A DNA stretch of 64,000 bases, taken from positions 151,699 through 215,698 of the forward strand of contig JAIEFE010000019.1 of assembly GCA_029067085.1 (NCBI GenBank), given 5' to 3'. Origin of the DNA: Lachnospiraceae bacterium. Its GTDB lineage: Bacteria > Bacillota > Clostridia > Lachnospirales > Lachnospiraceae. The translations under genes and the position numbers were made by a program. Below, in pieces: positions 51,201 to 59,577 of this stretch. Every line of letters starts with the position of its first letter. Within the stretch, counting starts at the first letter, position 1. The notes under the pieces were generated by a model. That model was not told the origin of the DNA. It saw only the letters and a program-made list of their open reading frames with translations, and made no database searches.

Positions 51201-52010
51201 ATGAAAAACGACACTATACATCTTATGGGAGTTTACACCGGAACCATTATGAAGTCATGGTTTCAATATAAAGTGGATGCAGTACTTAGGTCACTTGCAG
51301 TGTTCTTAAGAGAAGCAACCGGAATCATAGTTATTTACTTTACATTGCTGAAATTTGATACTTTAAATGGCTGGGACATTTATGAGTTGTTGTTTCTGTT
51401 CAGCCTTTTGTTTTTAACTTATGGAGTCCTCATTATTTTCTTTACAGGATTGCGGGATTTCGGAAGAACAGTACGTGACGGAGGCTTTGACCGTTTCATT
51501 TTAAGACCGAGAGGGCTTCTTTTCCAGCTTATCTTTTCCAATGCGGACTGGTTTGCAGCTATCGGACATGGAGGTCTCGGTATTGTATTATTCGTTTTCT
51601 CGGCAGGAAACGTGGGTATTACATGGAATGCAGGCAGCGTAATTTATTATATTACGGCAGTCATAGGAGGCGTTTTGATTCAGGGGGCAATCTTTCTGTT
51701 TCTTGCCACCCTTAATATCTATCTGCTTGAAACAAACAGCCTGAAAGAACTTTTTTACTGGAATATGCGAAAGTTTGCGGGATATCCTATCAGTATTTTT
51801 CATAAAGCCATTCAGTTTTGTATGATTTATGTTGTTCCGTTTGCCTTTGTTAACTATTTTCCGGCGCAATATTTACTGCGCAAGGAAGATATGGCAGGCT
51901 ATCCTTCGGTTTATATGTACCTTACTCCTGCCGTCGGAGCTGTCCTGTATTTGGTAACTTACGGTTTCTGGCGGTATAGCCTTCGATTTTATAAGAGTTC
52001 GGGGAATTAG
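51201..52010 (+). CDS. ABC-2 family permease (second of pair)
   Basis: A 269-residue membrane protein with about six helices. D-G-G-F-D-R-F-I-L-R-P-R-G near residue 95 is a recognisable loop of ABC-2/DUF990 permeases (cytoplasmic coupling). It forms, with the previous protein, the likely heterodimeric channel. ATG 51201 follows AAAGGAG at a slightly long distance. A terminator-like repeat follows the gene. Confidence 0.82.
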   Translation: MKNDTIHLMGVYTGTIMKSWFQYKVDAVLRSLAVFLREATGIIVIYFTLLKFDTLNGWDIYELLFLFSLLFLTYGVLIIFFTGLRDFGRTVRDGGFDRFILRPRGLLFQLIFSNADWFAAIGHGGLGIVLFVFSAGNVGITWNAGSVIYYITAVIGGVLIQGAIFLFLATLNIYLLETNSLKELFYWNMRKFAGYPISIFHKAIQFCMIYVVPFAFVNYFPAQYLLRKEDMAGYPSVYMYLTPAVGAVLYLVTYGFWRYSLRFYKSSGN

Positions 52011-52040
52011 TTTCAAAAGGATATGATACAAGGAAAAGTC

Positions 52041-52074
52041 TAAGGGCATGTCGGATTGCTCTAACATACCCTTA
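52041..52074. terminator. Inverted repeat between ABC permease and rubrerythrin
   Basis: TAAGGGCATGT (52041-52051) pairs with ACATACCCTTA (52064-52074) over 10 of 11 positions. On the minus strand it is followed by GACTTTTCC, so it best serves rubrerythrin, but it probably works for both converging transcripts. Confidence 0.65.
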
Positions 52075-52107
52075 AACTCTCAAAAATATTGATTTTACAA
52101 CATTTAA

Positions 52108-52647
52108 TTAACCAAAATATCTCTTCAGCAGACCCTCAAATGCCTTTCCGTGTCTCGCCTCGTCGCGTGCCATCTCGTGAACGGTATCGTGGATTGCATC
52201 AAGGTTAGCAGCCTTTGCGCGCTTCGCAAGGTCGAACTTGCCAGCGGTAGCGCCGTTCTCAGCCTCGACTCTCATTTCCAGATTCTTCTTGGTAGAATCG
52301 GTCACCACTTCGCCCAAAAGCTCCGCAAATTTAGCAGCATGTTCTGCCTCTTCCCATGCCGCCTTCTCCCAGTAGAGGCCAATCTCAGGATAACCCTCTC
52401 TGTGGGCAACTCTTGCCATAGCAAGGTACATACCTACCTCGGTGCACTCACCGTTAAAGTTTGCGCGAAGGTCAGCCATGATGTCCTCGCTGACGCCCTT
52501 GGCAACGCCTACAACGTGCTCTGCAGCCCACTCCATGGAACCGCTCTGTGCCGTAAACTTCTCAGCCGGAGCACCGCACTGAGGGCACTTATCCGGTGCA
52601 GCATCTCCTTCGTGTACATACCCGCATACCTGACATACAAATTTCAT
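52108..52647 (-). CDS. Reverse rubrerythrin
   Basis: A 179-residue peroxide-reducing protein. The rubredoxin-like iron site comes first (C-Q-V-C-G-Y near 5, C-P-Q-C-G near 21), followed by the ferritin-like diiron domain with E-C-T-E-V, E-E-A-E-H and D-E-A-R-H-G. Classical rubrerythrin has the opposite order, so this is the reverse type of Clostridia, an NADH-dependent H2O2/O2 scavenger. ATG 52647 has AAGGAG on the minus strand. It lies just downstream of PerR, its likely repressor. Confidence 0.9.
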   Translation of the reverse strand: MKFVCQVCGYVHEGDAAPDKCPQCGAPAEKFTAQSGSMEWAAEHVVGVAKGVSEDIMADLRANFNGECTEVGMYLAMARVAHREGYPEIGLYWEKAAWEEAEHAAKFAELLGEVVTDSTKKNLEMRVEAENGATAGKFDLAKRAKAANLDAIHDTVHEMARDEARHGKAFEGLLKRYFG

Positions 52648-52764
52648 AGTTTGATCTCCTTTTCCTTTTTTATTATTTTTTCCCGATACCAAGGGGCATA
52701 CCGCAGGAAACAAAAATGTTTTGCAGTCTGTCTCCGAGGATGATCGGGTGTATTGCCGCAGGGG

Positions 52765-53172
52765 TTAAGCGTGCTTCGTCTGCTCCGCGGAAACGTTTAG
52801 GCAGTCCGCGCAGACGCCGTGAAAACAGGCCTCCAGATTCTCAATCTCGCCGTCGAAATTCTGTCTGGCCTGAGAGAGCATGTCCTCCAGGCAGTCAAGC
52901 GCGAGATCCGTCACGCAGCCGCATCGGGTACACGCAAAATGGCTGTGATGGGATGTGTCCGCATCAAAGTGATCCATGCCGTCTCCTACGTGAAGCCTCA
53001 GGATTTCTCCTCTGTCCGCGAGCAGCGACAGATTGCGATAGACGGTGCCCAGACTGATATGCGGATATTCCTGCCTGACGTTTTGGTAGACAACGTCGGC
53101 GGTGGGATGATCTTTGCGCGTCATTAAAAAGTTATGAATGATCTGCCGCTGTCGGCTGTATTTCACCGCCAT
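52765..53172 (-). CDS. perR: PerR-type peroxide-responsive repressor
   Basis: A 135-residue Fur-family repressor. By alignment with B. subtilis PerR the regulatory metal ligands are H22, D70, H76, H78 and D89; Asp at 89 (not Glu) is the PerR hallmark. Structural zinc cysteines are C81/C84 and C-x-x-C near the end. It senses H2O2 by oxidation of its Fe-site histidines and then releases DNA. ATG 53172 is chosen because AAGGAG precedes it; ATG 53199 lacks a site. The promoter upstream is overlapped by an inverted repeat. Co-orientation with reverse rubrerythrin suggests a joint peroxide response. Confidence 0.88.
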   Translation of the reverse strand: MAVKYSRQRQIIHNFLMTRKDHPTADVVYQNVRQEYPHISLGTVYRNLSLLADRGEILRLHVGDGMDHFDADTSHHSHFACTRCGCVTDLALDCLEDMLSQARQNFDGEIENLEACFHGVCADCLNVSAEQTKHA

Positions 53173-53199
53173 AACGATTTTCTCCTTGGCCGGTTTCAT

Positions 53200-53234
53200 A
53201 AAACTAAATTAGGAATCATTACTGATTTAGTTTT
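53200..53234 (-). promoter_or_regulatory. Probable PerR operator
   Basis: AAAACTAAAT (53200-53209) is exactly inverted at 53225-53234 (ATTTAGTTTT), spacer 15. It covers the expected transcription start of perR, so binding would repress the gene. It is not the canonical 15-bp Per box, so this is inferred from position. Confidence 0.5.
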
Positions 53235-53262
53235 ATTATATCAAGTCCATTCTTTCTGTCAA
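53235..53262 (-). promoter_or_regulatory. Sigma-A promoter of perR
   Basis: On the minus strand: consensus TTGACA (53262-53257), 16-base spacer, consensus TATAAT (53240-53235). It abuts the inverted repeat at 53200-53234. Confidence 0.85.
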
Positions 53263-53314
53263 TCCAAAATCTGGGAATTTATAAATTTTTTATAAGATTA
53301 TCGGAGTAGTTTTA

Positions 53315-53342
53315 TTTTCAGGAAGGCGGAATGTGATATACT
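53315..53342 (+). promoter_or_regulatory. Promoter of the histidine kinase operon
   Basis: TTTTCA (53315-53320) and TATACT (53337-53342) are 16 bases apart; TGA before the -10 gives an extended -10 element. It lies 34 bases before the GTG start. Confidence 0.5.
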
Positions 53343-53376
53343 TTTAATAAATCCGGGCAGAAAGGAGGGGTATATT

Positions 53377-54849
53377 GTGAAATTCAAGACAAGGCTCTTG
53401 ATCACATCTCTGGCGATCATATTGATGCCGCTTCTGCTCACGGGCATTGCGCTTCTCGTGGTGGGAAGTCAGATAGAGGATGCGGAGACACGGTTTGGTT
53501 TTTTGAACAGGAACAACGCCTCCTTTATCTATACGATAGAAAACTACAGCCGCATTACGCAGGAGGTCCTTGAAAAGGTAAGGCAGCAGATAGCGGAAAC
53601 CCCTTCCCGTCTGGAGGATAAGGCGTATCTGGATGAGATATCCGAGAATCTGGCGGATAAGTCCTCCTATATCATTGTCAGAAAGGGAGACAGCCTGTAT
53701 TATACGGGAAATCACACCGCGGCGAAAAAGATTTTTCCTGTGCTTCCCGACTACGGCAGCGAGATGGAGAGCCCCGAGGCAGGGTATTATTACAACGATA
53801 TAAAGAGATTGGTCAAGGTAGTGGATTTTCACTTTACAGACGGCAGTGAAGGCAGCTTTTTCATCGTTACCAGAATCAGCTCACTGCTTGCCCGAAAGAC
53901 TCTCTATCATATGATACTGGCTTTTATTCTGGTGTTGATCCTGACGAGCGTGCTCCTGACCTATTGGCTCCAGCATGGCATTTTCATCCCGATCAATCAA
54001 TTGAATACAGCTTTGCAGCAGGTTGCGGAAGGCAATCTGGAATATATGCTGACCACGGAAGAGAAAGGAGAAGTCGGGGAGCTCTACCGAAACTATGAGG
54101 ACATGAGGCTGCGCCTGAAGGAGTCTCTGGATGAAAAGTTTGAGCACGAAGCGAAAAACAGGGAGCTGATCAGTAACATTTCTCATGACTTAAAGACGCC
54201 GATCACGGCGGTGAAGGGTTATGTGGAGGGTATTATGGATGGCGTGGCGGACACGCCCGAGAAGATAGACAAGTATATCAAGACCATCTACAATAAGGCC
54301 AATGACATGGATCGCCTGATCAATGAGCTCACTATGTATTCCGGCATTGACAACAACCGCATTCCCTATAATTTCCGCCGCATCAATGTGGCAGACTACT
54401 TTCGCGATTGTGTGGAGGAGGTGGGGCTGGATCTGGAATCGAAAAACATTCAGCTCAACTACGAAGATCTGGTGGATCCCTCCGTTCAGATTATTGCGGA
54501 TCCCGAGCAGCTTAAGAGAGTCATTAATAATATCATCGGTAACAGTGTAAAGTATCTGGATAAGGAAAAGGGTGTGATTGACATCCGCATTCTGGATGAG
54601 GTGGATTCCATCCGCGTGGAGATCGAGGACAACGGTAAGGGAATTGCGGCAAAGGATCTGCCGAATATTTTTGAACGGTTTTACAGAACAGATGCCTCTC
54701 GCAATTCTGCGCAGGGCGGCAGCGGCATCGGATTATCTATTGTAAAGAAGATCATAGAGGATCACGGCGGCTACATTTGGGCAACCAGCAAAGAACACGA
54801 GGGGACCTGTATGCACTTTGTTGTACGAAAGTACGAGGAAAGGGAGTAA
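53377..54849 (+). CDS. Membrane sensor histidine kinase
   Basis: A 490-residue kinase. Membrane segments near residues 6-30 and 180-203 flank an extracellular sensor of about 150 residues. A HAMP domain follows, then HisKA with phospho-His H270 in I-S-N-I-S-H-D-L-K-T-P, and a HATPase_c domain with N-I-I-G-N-S-V-K-Y, D-N-G-K-G-I and G-S-G-I-G-L-S-I. The start is GTG 53377 after AAAGGAGGGG. Its partner response regulator starts four bases after its stop. Signal unknown. Confidence 0.9.
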   Translation: MKFKTRLLITSLAIILMPLLLTGIALLVVGSQIEDAETRFGFLNRNNASFIYTIENYSRITQEVLEKVRQQIAETPSRLEDKAYLDEISENLADKSSYIIVRKGDSLYYTGNHTAAKKIFPVLPDYGSEMESPEAGYYYNDIKRLVKVVDFHFTDGSEGSFFIVTRISSLLARKTLYHMILAFILVLILTSVLLTYWLQHGIFIPINQLNTALQQVAEGNLEYMLTTEEKGEVGELYRNYEDMRLRLKESLDEKFEHEAKNRELISNISHDLKTPITAVKGYVEGIMDGVADTPEKIDKYIKTIYNKANDMDRLINELTMYSGIDNNRIPYNFRRINVADYFRDCVEEVGLDLESKNIQLNYEDLVDPSVQIIADPEQLKRVINNIIGNSVKYLDKEKGVIDIRILDEVDSIRVEIEDNGKGIAAKDLPNIFERFYRTDASRNSAQGGSGIGLSIVKKIIEDHGGYIWATSKEHEGTCMHFVVRKYEERE

Positions 54850-54853
54850 GCGT

Positions 54854-55543
54854 ATGAGCAAGATTTTAATCGTAGAAGATGAGGAAGCGATTGCCGACCT
54901 CGAAAAGGACTATCTGGAGCTGAGCGGCTTTGAGGTGACGATCGAGAATGCCGGAGACAAAGGTCTGGAAACTGCTTTGGCGGAGAATTTCGATTTGGTC
55001 ATTCTGGATCTCATGCTGCCGGGTGTGGACGGCTTTGAGGTATGCAGGCGAATCCGGGAGGAGAAAGATATTCCTATTATTATGGTGTCCGCCAAAAAGG
55101 ACGATATTGACAAGATCAGGGGCCTTGGACTCGGCGCAGACGACTATATGACCAAACCTTTCAGTCCCTCCGAGCTGGTGGCGAGGGTGAAGGCGCACAT
55201 GGCGCGCTATGACAGGCTGGTGGGCAGCAATCAGAAGGTCAACGATATCATTGAGATCAGAGGCCTCAAGATAGATAAGACAGCCCGGAGAGTCTATGTG
55301 GACGGCGAAGAGAGAGTTTTTACCACGAAGGAATTTGATCTGCTCACGTTCCTTGCGGAAAATCCAAATCATGTGTACTCAAAAGAGGAATTGTTCCGTG
55401 AGATATGGGATATGGATTCCATCGGGGATATCGCCACTGTTACCGTGCACATCAAAAAAATTCGCGAGAAGATAGAGTATGACACCGCAAAGCCCCAGTA
55501 TATCGAGACCATCTGGGGGATCGGATACCGGTTTAAGATCTAA
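54854..55543 (+). CDS. OmpR/PhoB-family response regulator
   Basis: A 230-residue regulator with receiver (acidic pocket E8-D9, phospho-Asp52 in L-D-L-M-L-P, Lys in T-K-P-F) and a winged-helix DNA-binding domain near 130-230 ending W-G-I-G-Y-R-F. ATG 54854 lies four bases after the histidine kinase stop, so the pair is co-translated. An upstream in-frame ATG at 54818 lies within the kinase gene. Confidence 0.9.
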   Translation: MSKILIVEDEEAIADLEKDYLELSGFEVTIENAGDKGLETALAENFDLVILDLMLPGVDGFEVCRRIREEKDIPIIMVSAKKDDIDKIRGLGLGADDYMTKPFSPSELVARVKAHMARYDRLVGSNQKVNDIIEIRGLKIDKTARRVYVDGEERVFTTKEFDLLTFLAENPNHVYSKEELFREIWDMDSIGDIATVTVHIKKIREKIEYDTAKPQYIETIWGIGYRFKI

Positions 55544-55582
55544 CGTGTTGGCAATGAGCACTGCGGAGAAAAGGAACTCACA

Positions 55583-56380
55583 ATGAGCAAAACAAAAATC
55601 CTCTACGAGGACAATGACCTCCTCGTCTGCCATAAGCCGGCGGGTATTGCGACCCAGACCGCTCGCATCGGACAGGCGGACATGGCGAGCGAGATGGAAA
55701 ACTATCTGGCGCGAAATCTGCCCGGGAGTAACAGGCGAGACAGTTTGGTGCGCCCACACATTCATGTCGTCCACCGGCTCGATCAGCCTGTGGAGGGGAT
55801 CCTGGTCTTTGCTAAGCAGGCACAGGCCGCTGCGGCATTAAGCGCTCAAGCGGCGGGGGAGGGGATGGAGAAGGAATATCTGGCCCTTGCCTGTGATCTG
55901 CGCGGTGAAGGAGAGCGGAAACAAAGCGGAATCTTAACGGATTATCTGATAAAGGATGGAAAGACGAACATTTCACATGCCGTGCCGTCGGAAGTGAAGG
56001 GGGCGAAAGAGGCGCGGCTGCGCTATGATATTTTGCGGGAGGAATTTCCGGAGGTATTGTTTCCGCATAAAAAAGACGGAGATGGGTTTTCGTTGGAAGA
56101 CAGGACAGAGAAAGGCAGACTACGTTGCGAAGTCATAAAAATCCGGCTATATACCGGGCGTCACCATCAGATTCGCGTGCAGCTGGCGAATGCAGGGATG
56201 CCTCTTTTAGGAGACCGTAAATATGCAGATCACGCGGCTGTTGTGTTGTCAGAGAATCTTGGGATCCGGGAGATTGCACTCTGCGCATACCGGCTGTCTT
56301 TTTGTCATCCCAGAACCGGAGAGCGTCTGCATTTTGAAATAATGCCTGAAGGAGCGGCATTTCGGGGAATTAGTTTCTAA
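55583..56380 (+). CDS. RluA-family pseudouridine synthase
   Basis: A 265-residue pseudouridine synthase. The catalytic Asp67 is in H-R-L-D-Q (family H-R-L-D-x-x-T/V-S-G), and the closing R-H-H-Q-I-R-V-Q-L is present, as is L-L-G-D-R-K-Y. Gln replaces Lys/Arg after the Asp. RluA-type enzymes modify uridines in rRNA or tRNA; the target is unknown. ATG 55583 follows AAAAGGA. It is 40 bases after the response regulator and may share its transcript. Confidence 0.85.
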   Translation: MSKTKILYEDNDLLVCHKPAGIATQTARIGQADMASEMENYLARNLPGSNRRDSLVRPHIHVVHRLDQPVEGILVFAKQAQAAAALSAQAAGEGMEKEYLALACDLRGEGERKQSGILTDYLIKDGKTNISHAVPSEVKGAKEARLRYDILREEFPEVLFPHKKDGDGFSLEDRTEKGRLRCEVIKIRLYTGRHHQIRVQLANAGMPLLGDRKYADHAAVVLSENLGIREIALCAYRLSFCHPRTGERLHFEIMPEGAAFRGISF

Positions 56381-56401
56381 AAAGAAATCCATACTAAAGG
56401 C

Positions 56402-57472
56402 ATGGATGCTTTTTTAAAAAATAAACTGATAAAAGGTTGTGCCGTTACCGCCCTTGTGTGGTTTTTTTTCCGTTATCTGTTCGGGTTGGCGGCACCCTTT
56501 CTTCTGGCCTTTGTGCTGATCACTTTACTTTACCCTACATTAGAGCGGGTGCAGAGAAGGATACCCGTGCGGAAAAAATATCTGGCAGCAGGAATTATTT
56601 TGCCTGTTTTATTGTTGGTGAGTCTGGGGTTGTGGGCGGCTTTTTCTTTCTGTATGGAGGAATTACAGGGACTGCCTGCATTCTGCAGCCGTGCGCAGCA
56701 GCTGGCAGAGGCCTTCTTTCACAACTGCTGCTGTCAACTGGACGGTAAATTCGGTTGGGAAGGGGATAAGATTGAGACATATGTGATCGAGCAGATGAAC
56801 GTTGTCATGGAGAATGTACAGATTCAGGTGGCGCCGCAGCTTCTATCCTCCTCTTACAGCTGCTTTAAAGGACTTTTGTCGGCGGTCGGTTTTCTGGCAA
56901 TTACCTGTATTGCGGTCTTTCTTTTAGAGAAGGACTACACCGGGATAGTAGAGTGGCTGAAGGGTGAGGAGACGGTAGCCTTCCTGTGGACAGCCTTTGA
57001 AGGAGTGCTCTCCTACATTACCACCTTTTTTAAGGCGCAGGGGGTGATCCTTCTTGTTATCGCTGTATTGGCGAGCGCTACCTTAAGCGTGGCAGGCGTG
57101 GAGGGCGGCATATTTTTTGGTATTCTGGCCGGAATTTTGGATATGCTTCCTTTTATCGGGACGGGAATCGTGCTGGTGCCCCTGTCCGTTTGGCAGCTTT
57201 TGAGCGGTCAGTATGGGCGGATGGCAGCCTGCCTTGTACTCTACGGAGTCTGTATCCTGATACGGGAGTTATTGGAGCCCCGTTTGATCGGGAAAAAGAT
57301 GGGTGTTTCGCCGGTTTACATTCTCTTTGCTATCTATGCCGGAGTGAAGCTCTTTGGCGTGGGCGGAATTGTGAAGGGGCCGCTTGCGCTGATAGCGGTC
57401 TGTGAGATTCTGAAAATAAGGGACAGATCAGAGCAAAAAATTGACGAACCCTCCGAAGGTGCGGTAAGATAG
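56402..57472 (+). CDS. AI-2E family permease
   Basis: A 356-residue membrane protein with about eight hydrophobic helices. The region L-D-M-L-P-F-I-G-T-G near residue 242, the E-P-R-L-I-G-K-K-M-G-V-S-P motif near 295 and the closing G-P-L-A-L-I are typical of the AI-2E/PerM family, which includes TqsA and the sporulation protein YtvI. YtvI-like identity is possible for a sporulating host but cannot be confirmed. A small hairpin (ATCCAT/ATGGAT) overlaps the start codon at 56402. Confidence 0.83.
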   Translation: MDAFLKNKLIKGCAVTALVWFFFRYLFGLAAPFLLAFVLITLLYPTLERVQRRIPVRKKYLAAGIILPVLLLVSLGLWAAFSFCMEELQGLPAFCSRAQQLAEAFFHNCCCQLDGKFGWEGDKIETYVIEQMNVVMENVQIQVAPQLLSSSYSCFKGLLSAVGFLAITCIAVFLLEKDYTGIVEWLKGEETVAFLWTAFEGVLSYITTFFKAQGVILLVIAVLASATLSVAGVEGGIFFGILAGILDMLPFIGTGIVLVPLSVWQLLSGQYGRMAACLVLYGVCILIRELLEPRLIGKKMGVSPVYILFAIYAGVKLFGVGGIVKGPLALIAVCEILKIRDRSEQKIDEPSEGAVR

Positions 57473-57533
57473 AAGTCGCAAAAGAAAAACAAGCGAGTGC
57501 GAGAATTTGCGAGTATAGGAAAGTCGCAAAAGA
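57473..57533 (+). repeat. Short direct repeat before the O-antigen-ligase-like gene
   Basis: AAGTCGCAAAAGA occurs at 57473-57485 and 57521-57533, with GCGAGT also repeated between them. Origin unknown; it lies in the 83-base gap between two membrane-protein genes. Confidence 0.5.
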
Positions 57534-57555
57534 GAATCAGAAAGGTACACGGTTT

Positions 57556-59139
57556 ATGAGCAACAAGATAAAGAAGGCGAAAAACCCTTCCACGGTTTCC
57601 GAGTGGGTGATTGTTGCGCCGGCGATGGAATATGTGCTGACAGCCACGATGATTGCCATGTGCGTAGCCGTGGCTTTTTATGCAAAGGATGGCTATCATC
57701 AGATTGGAAACGCTAAATTTGAGGCGTACAGGATCGTGATGGTGATGGGGTTTTCTCTCTTTCTTATGATGGGCGTATGCCACTTTGCTAATTTTTTATG
57801 GCAGAAGAAGCCGTGGAAGCTGTCCGTTACGGATGGCTTTGTGTTTGCATATCTGTTGCTCTCGACGATATCTGTTGTTTCGGGAGGGTTTTACAAAGAT
57901 GCTTTGTGGGGAAGTTTCGGCTGGAACATGGGGTGGATGTCGCAGCTTAGTTTTGTGTTGATTTATTTTGCCTTATCCCGATTCGGATGCTATTACCGGG
58001 TGATCCTGGCTGCTTTTTGCGGATCGGCCTTCGTGGTGTTTCTGATCGGGATCCTGCATCGGCTGATGATCGATCCGATCGGATTTTATGAGGGACTTCA
58101 GGGCGATCAGATAGCGCAGTTTCTCTCCACAATGGGGCAGGCGACCTGGTATGCGAGCTTTCTTGTGGTGGCTTTGCCGGTGGGTGTAGCGGCCTTTCTT
58201 TTTGCGGAAAAAAGGTTGTGGCGAATTTTGGGCGGTATCTATATGGTAGTGGGGTTTGCCTCCCTTGTGACGCAGAACAGTGACAGTGCCTATTTTGCGT
58301 TTGCGGGTTTTATGCTTGTCTTTTTTGTGCTCTGTGTGGAGAGCCGTGAGACAGTGAGCCGTTTTGCGGAAGTCTGTACACTCTTTTTTGCGACGGGTAA
58401 GGTCATGTTTTTTCTGATGCAGATTCATCCAAATCCGGATCTGGAATACGATTTTGTCACAAAGCTTATGCTGGAGGGAAGCAGTACCTGGGGGCTTCTG
58501 GCACTCTGCCTTGTCTGGGATGCTTTTTTGTATCTGCGAAGAAATCGGGCATACGCAGCCGTACGGCTGCAGTGGCTGAAATGGGCTGCGATTGCCGGAG
58601 CGGCGGGCGGCATTGTCATTATGGCGGGGTTGATCGTTCTGCAGACAAAGGGCGTTTTTTCCGGAAGGATCGGCGAGATGCTGGGCTCGATCTCCTATTT
58701 TAATTGGGGAAAAGAATGGGGCAACGGCAGGGGAAGAATCTGGAGTTTTGCGGTGAGAGTTTTTGCGGGAGAGAGTCTGCTGCATAAGCTTTTTGGTGTG
58801 GGGCCCGATTGTTTTAGCAGCTATACCATGGCGGTCTATAGGGAGGAGGTCAGACTGTTTTGGGGAGATAAGGTGCTCACCAATGCGCATAATGAGTGGA
58901 TGACTACTCTGGTCAATGCGGGAATTTTCGGGGTGACTGCCTATATTGGCATTTTTGTCACGGCAATCAATAGATTTCTGAAGGCCTGGCGGAAGGATTA
59001 CCTGCTTGCGGGGGCGGCGGCATCGACGGTTTCCTATATGGCCTACAACTTTTTCTGCTATCAGCAGGTGTGCTGTACGCCTTTCGTGTTTTTGCTGTTG
59101 GGGGTGGGGGAGTATCTTGTGCAGAAAGAGGCGCCTTAG
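57556..59139 (+). CDS. O-antigen ligase-like membrane protein
   Basis: A 527-residue polytopic protein with about twelve helices. A large loop with K-E-W-G-N-G-R-G-R-I-W-S-F and then G-V-G-P-D-C-F and A-H-N-E-W near residues 377-460 matches the Wzy_C/WaaL family, which joins or polymerises surface sugar chains. Substrate unknown. ATG 57556 follows AAAGG. It is the last gene of this block; a promoter for the next small gene lies 39 bases downstream. Confidence 0.82.
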   Translation: MSNKIKKAKNPSTVSEWVIVAPAMEYVLTATMIAMCVAVAFYAKDGYHQIGNAKFEAYRIVMVMGFSLFLMMGVCHFANFLWQKKPWKLSVTDGFVFAYLLLSTISVVSGGFYKDALWGSFGWNMGWMSQLSFVLIYFALSRFGCYYRVILAAFCGSAFVVFLIGILHRLMIDPIGFYEGLQGDQIAQFLSTMGQATWYASFLVVALPVGVAAFLFAEKRLWRILGGIYMVVGFASLVTQNSDSAYFAFAGFMLVFFVLCVESRETVSRFAEVCTLFFATGKVMFFLMQIHPNPDLEYDFVTKLMLEGSSTWGLLALCLVWDAFLYLRRNRAYAAVRLQWLKWAAIAGAAGGIVIMAGLIVLQTKGVFSGRIGEMLGSISYFNWGKEWGNGRGRIWSFAVRVFAGESLLHKLFGVGPDCFSSYTMAVYREEVRLFWGDKVLTNAHNEWMTTLVNAGIFGVTAYIGIFVTAINRFLKAWRKDYLLAGAAASTVSYMAYNFFCYQQVCCTPFVFLLLGVGEYLVQKEAP

Positions 59140-59177
59140 TTTGCTGAATCCATTTTATAGTTCCCACAAATAAAATA

Positions 59178-59206
59178 TTGCATACCGATATAGAATGTTG
59201 TAAAAT
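59178..59206 (+). promoter_or_regulatory. Promoter of the orphan small gene
   Basis: TTGCAT (59178-59183), 17-base spacer, TAAAAT (59201-59206). Starting point near 59213, 26 bases before the start codon. Confidence 0.6.
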
Positions 59207-59238
59207 AGATTCAAATTTGATGAAAGGTGGTGAGAAAT

Positions 59239-59415
59239 ATGAGACAATGCGAAGTCCTGATGGCTAAAAAGTTATTTGACGGCAGTGATATCATACGCAG
59301 ATACACATACAAAGCAGGAACCGCTAGGGATAACTATGCCCTTTTTTGGGAAACGGATTGTTTTGTATGCAGCTCACCATTTGACGGAATAGACGGGAGG
59401 ATGGCGGTCTTGTAA
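59239..59415 (+). CDS. Orphan 58-residue protein
   Basis: A 58-residue protein with no recognised family. It begins M-R-Q-C-E-V-L-M-A-K-K-L-F-D-G and ends S-S-P-F-D-G-I-D-G-R-M-A-V-L; two short F-D-G motifs recur. No signal peptide, no membrane segment. ATG 59239 follows GAAAGGTGG, an unusually good site, and it has its own promoter and terminator. The in-frame GTG at 59227 is less likely. The ABC exporter begins 160 bases downstream, but a terminator lies between. Confidence 0.6.
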   Translation: MRQCEVLMAKKLFDGSDIIRRYTYKAGTARDNYALFWETDCFVCSSPFDGIDGRMAVL

Positions 59416-59475
59416 CCTATGCTTTACAGGATACCTCTTCTTTAGTTGTGCATTGAATTTGCAGCCGAAAGCGAG

Positions 59476-59515
59476 TGCCTTGTGCGGACAAAACAGTCTG
59501 TACAGGGCATTTTTT
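59476..59515 (+). terminator. Terminator after the 58-residue gene
   Basis: An imperfect stem (TGCCTTGTGCGGAC with GTCTGTACAGGGCA, 59476-59509) with a six-base loop and a T-run of six. Confidence 0.75.
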
Positions 59516-59577
59516 ATGCCCAAAAACAGATGGCATAAAAATATCGCCGCAACAGCGGCAGAATGAGAGGATTGATC

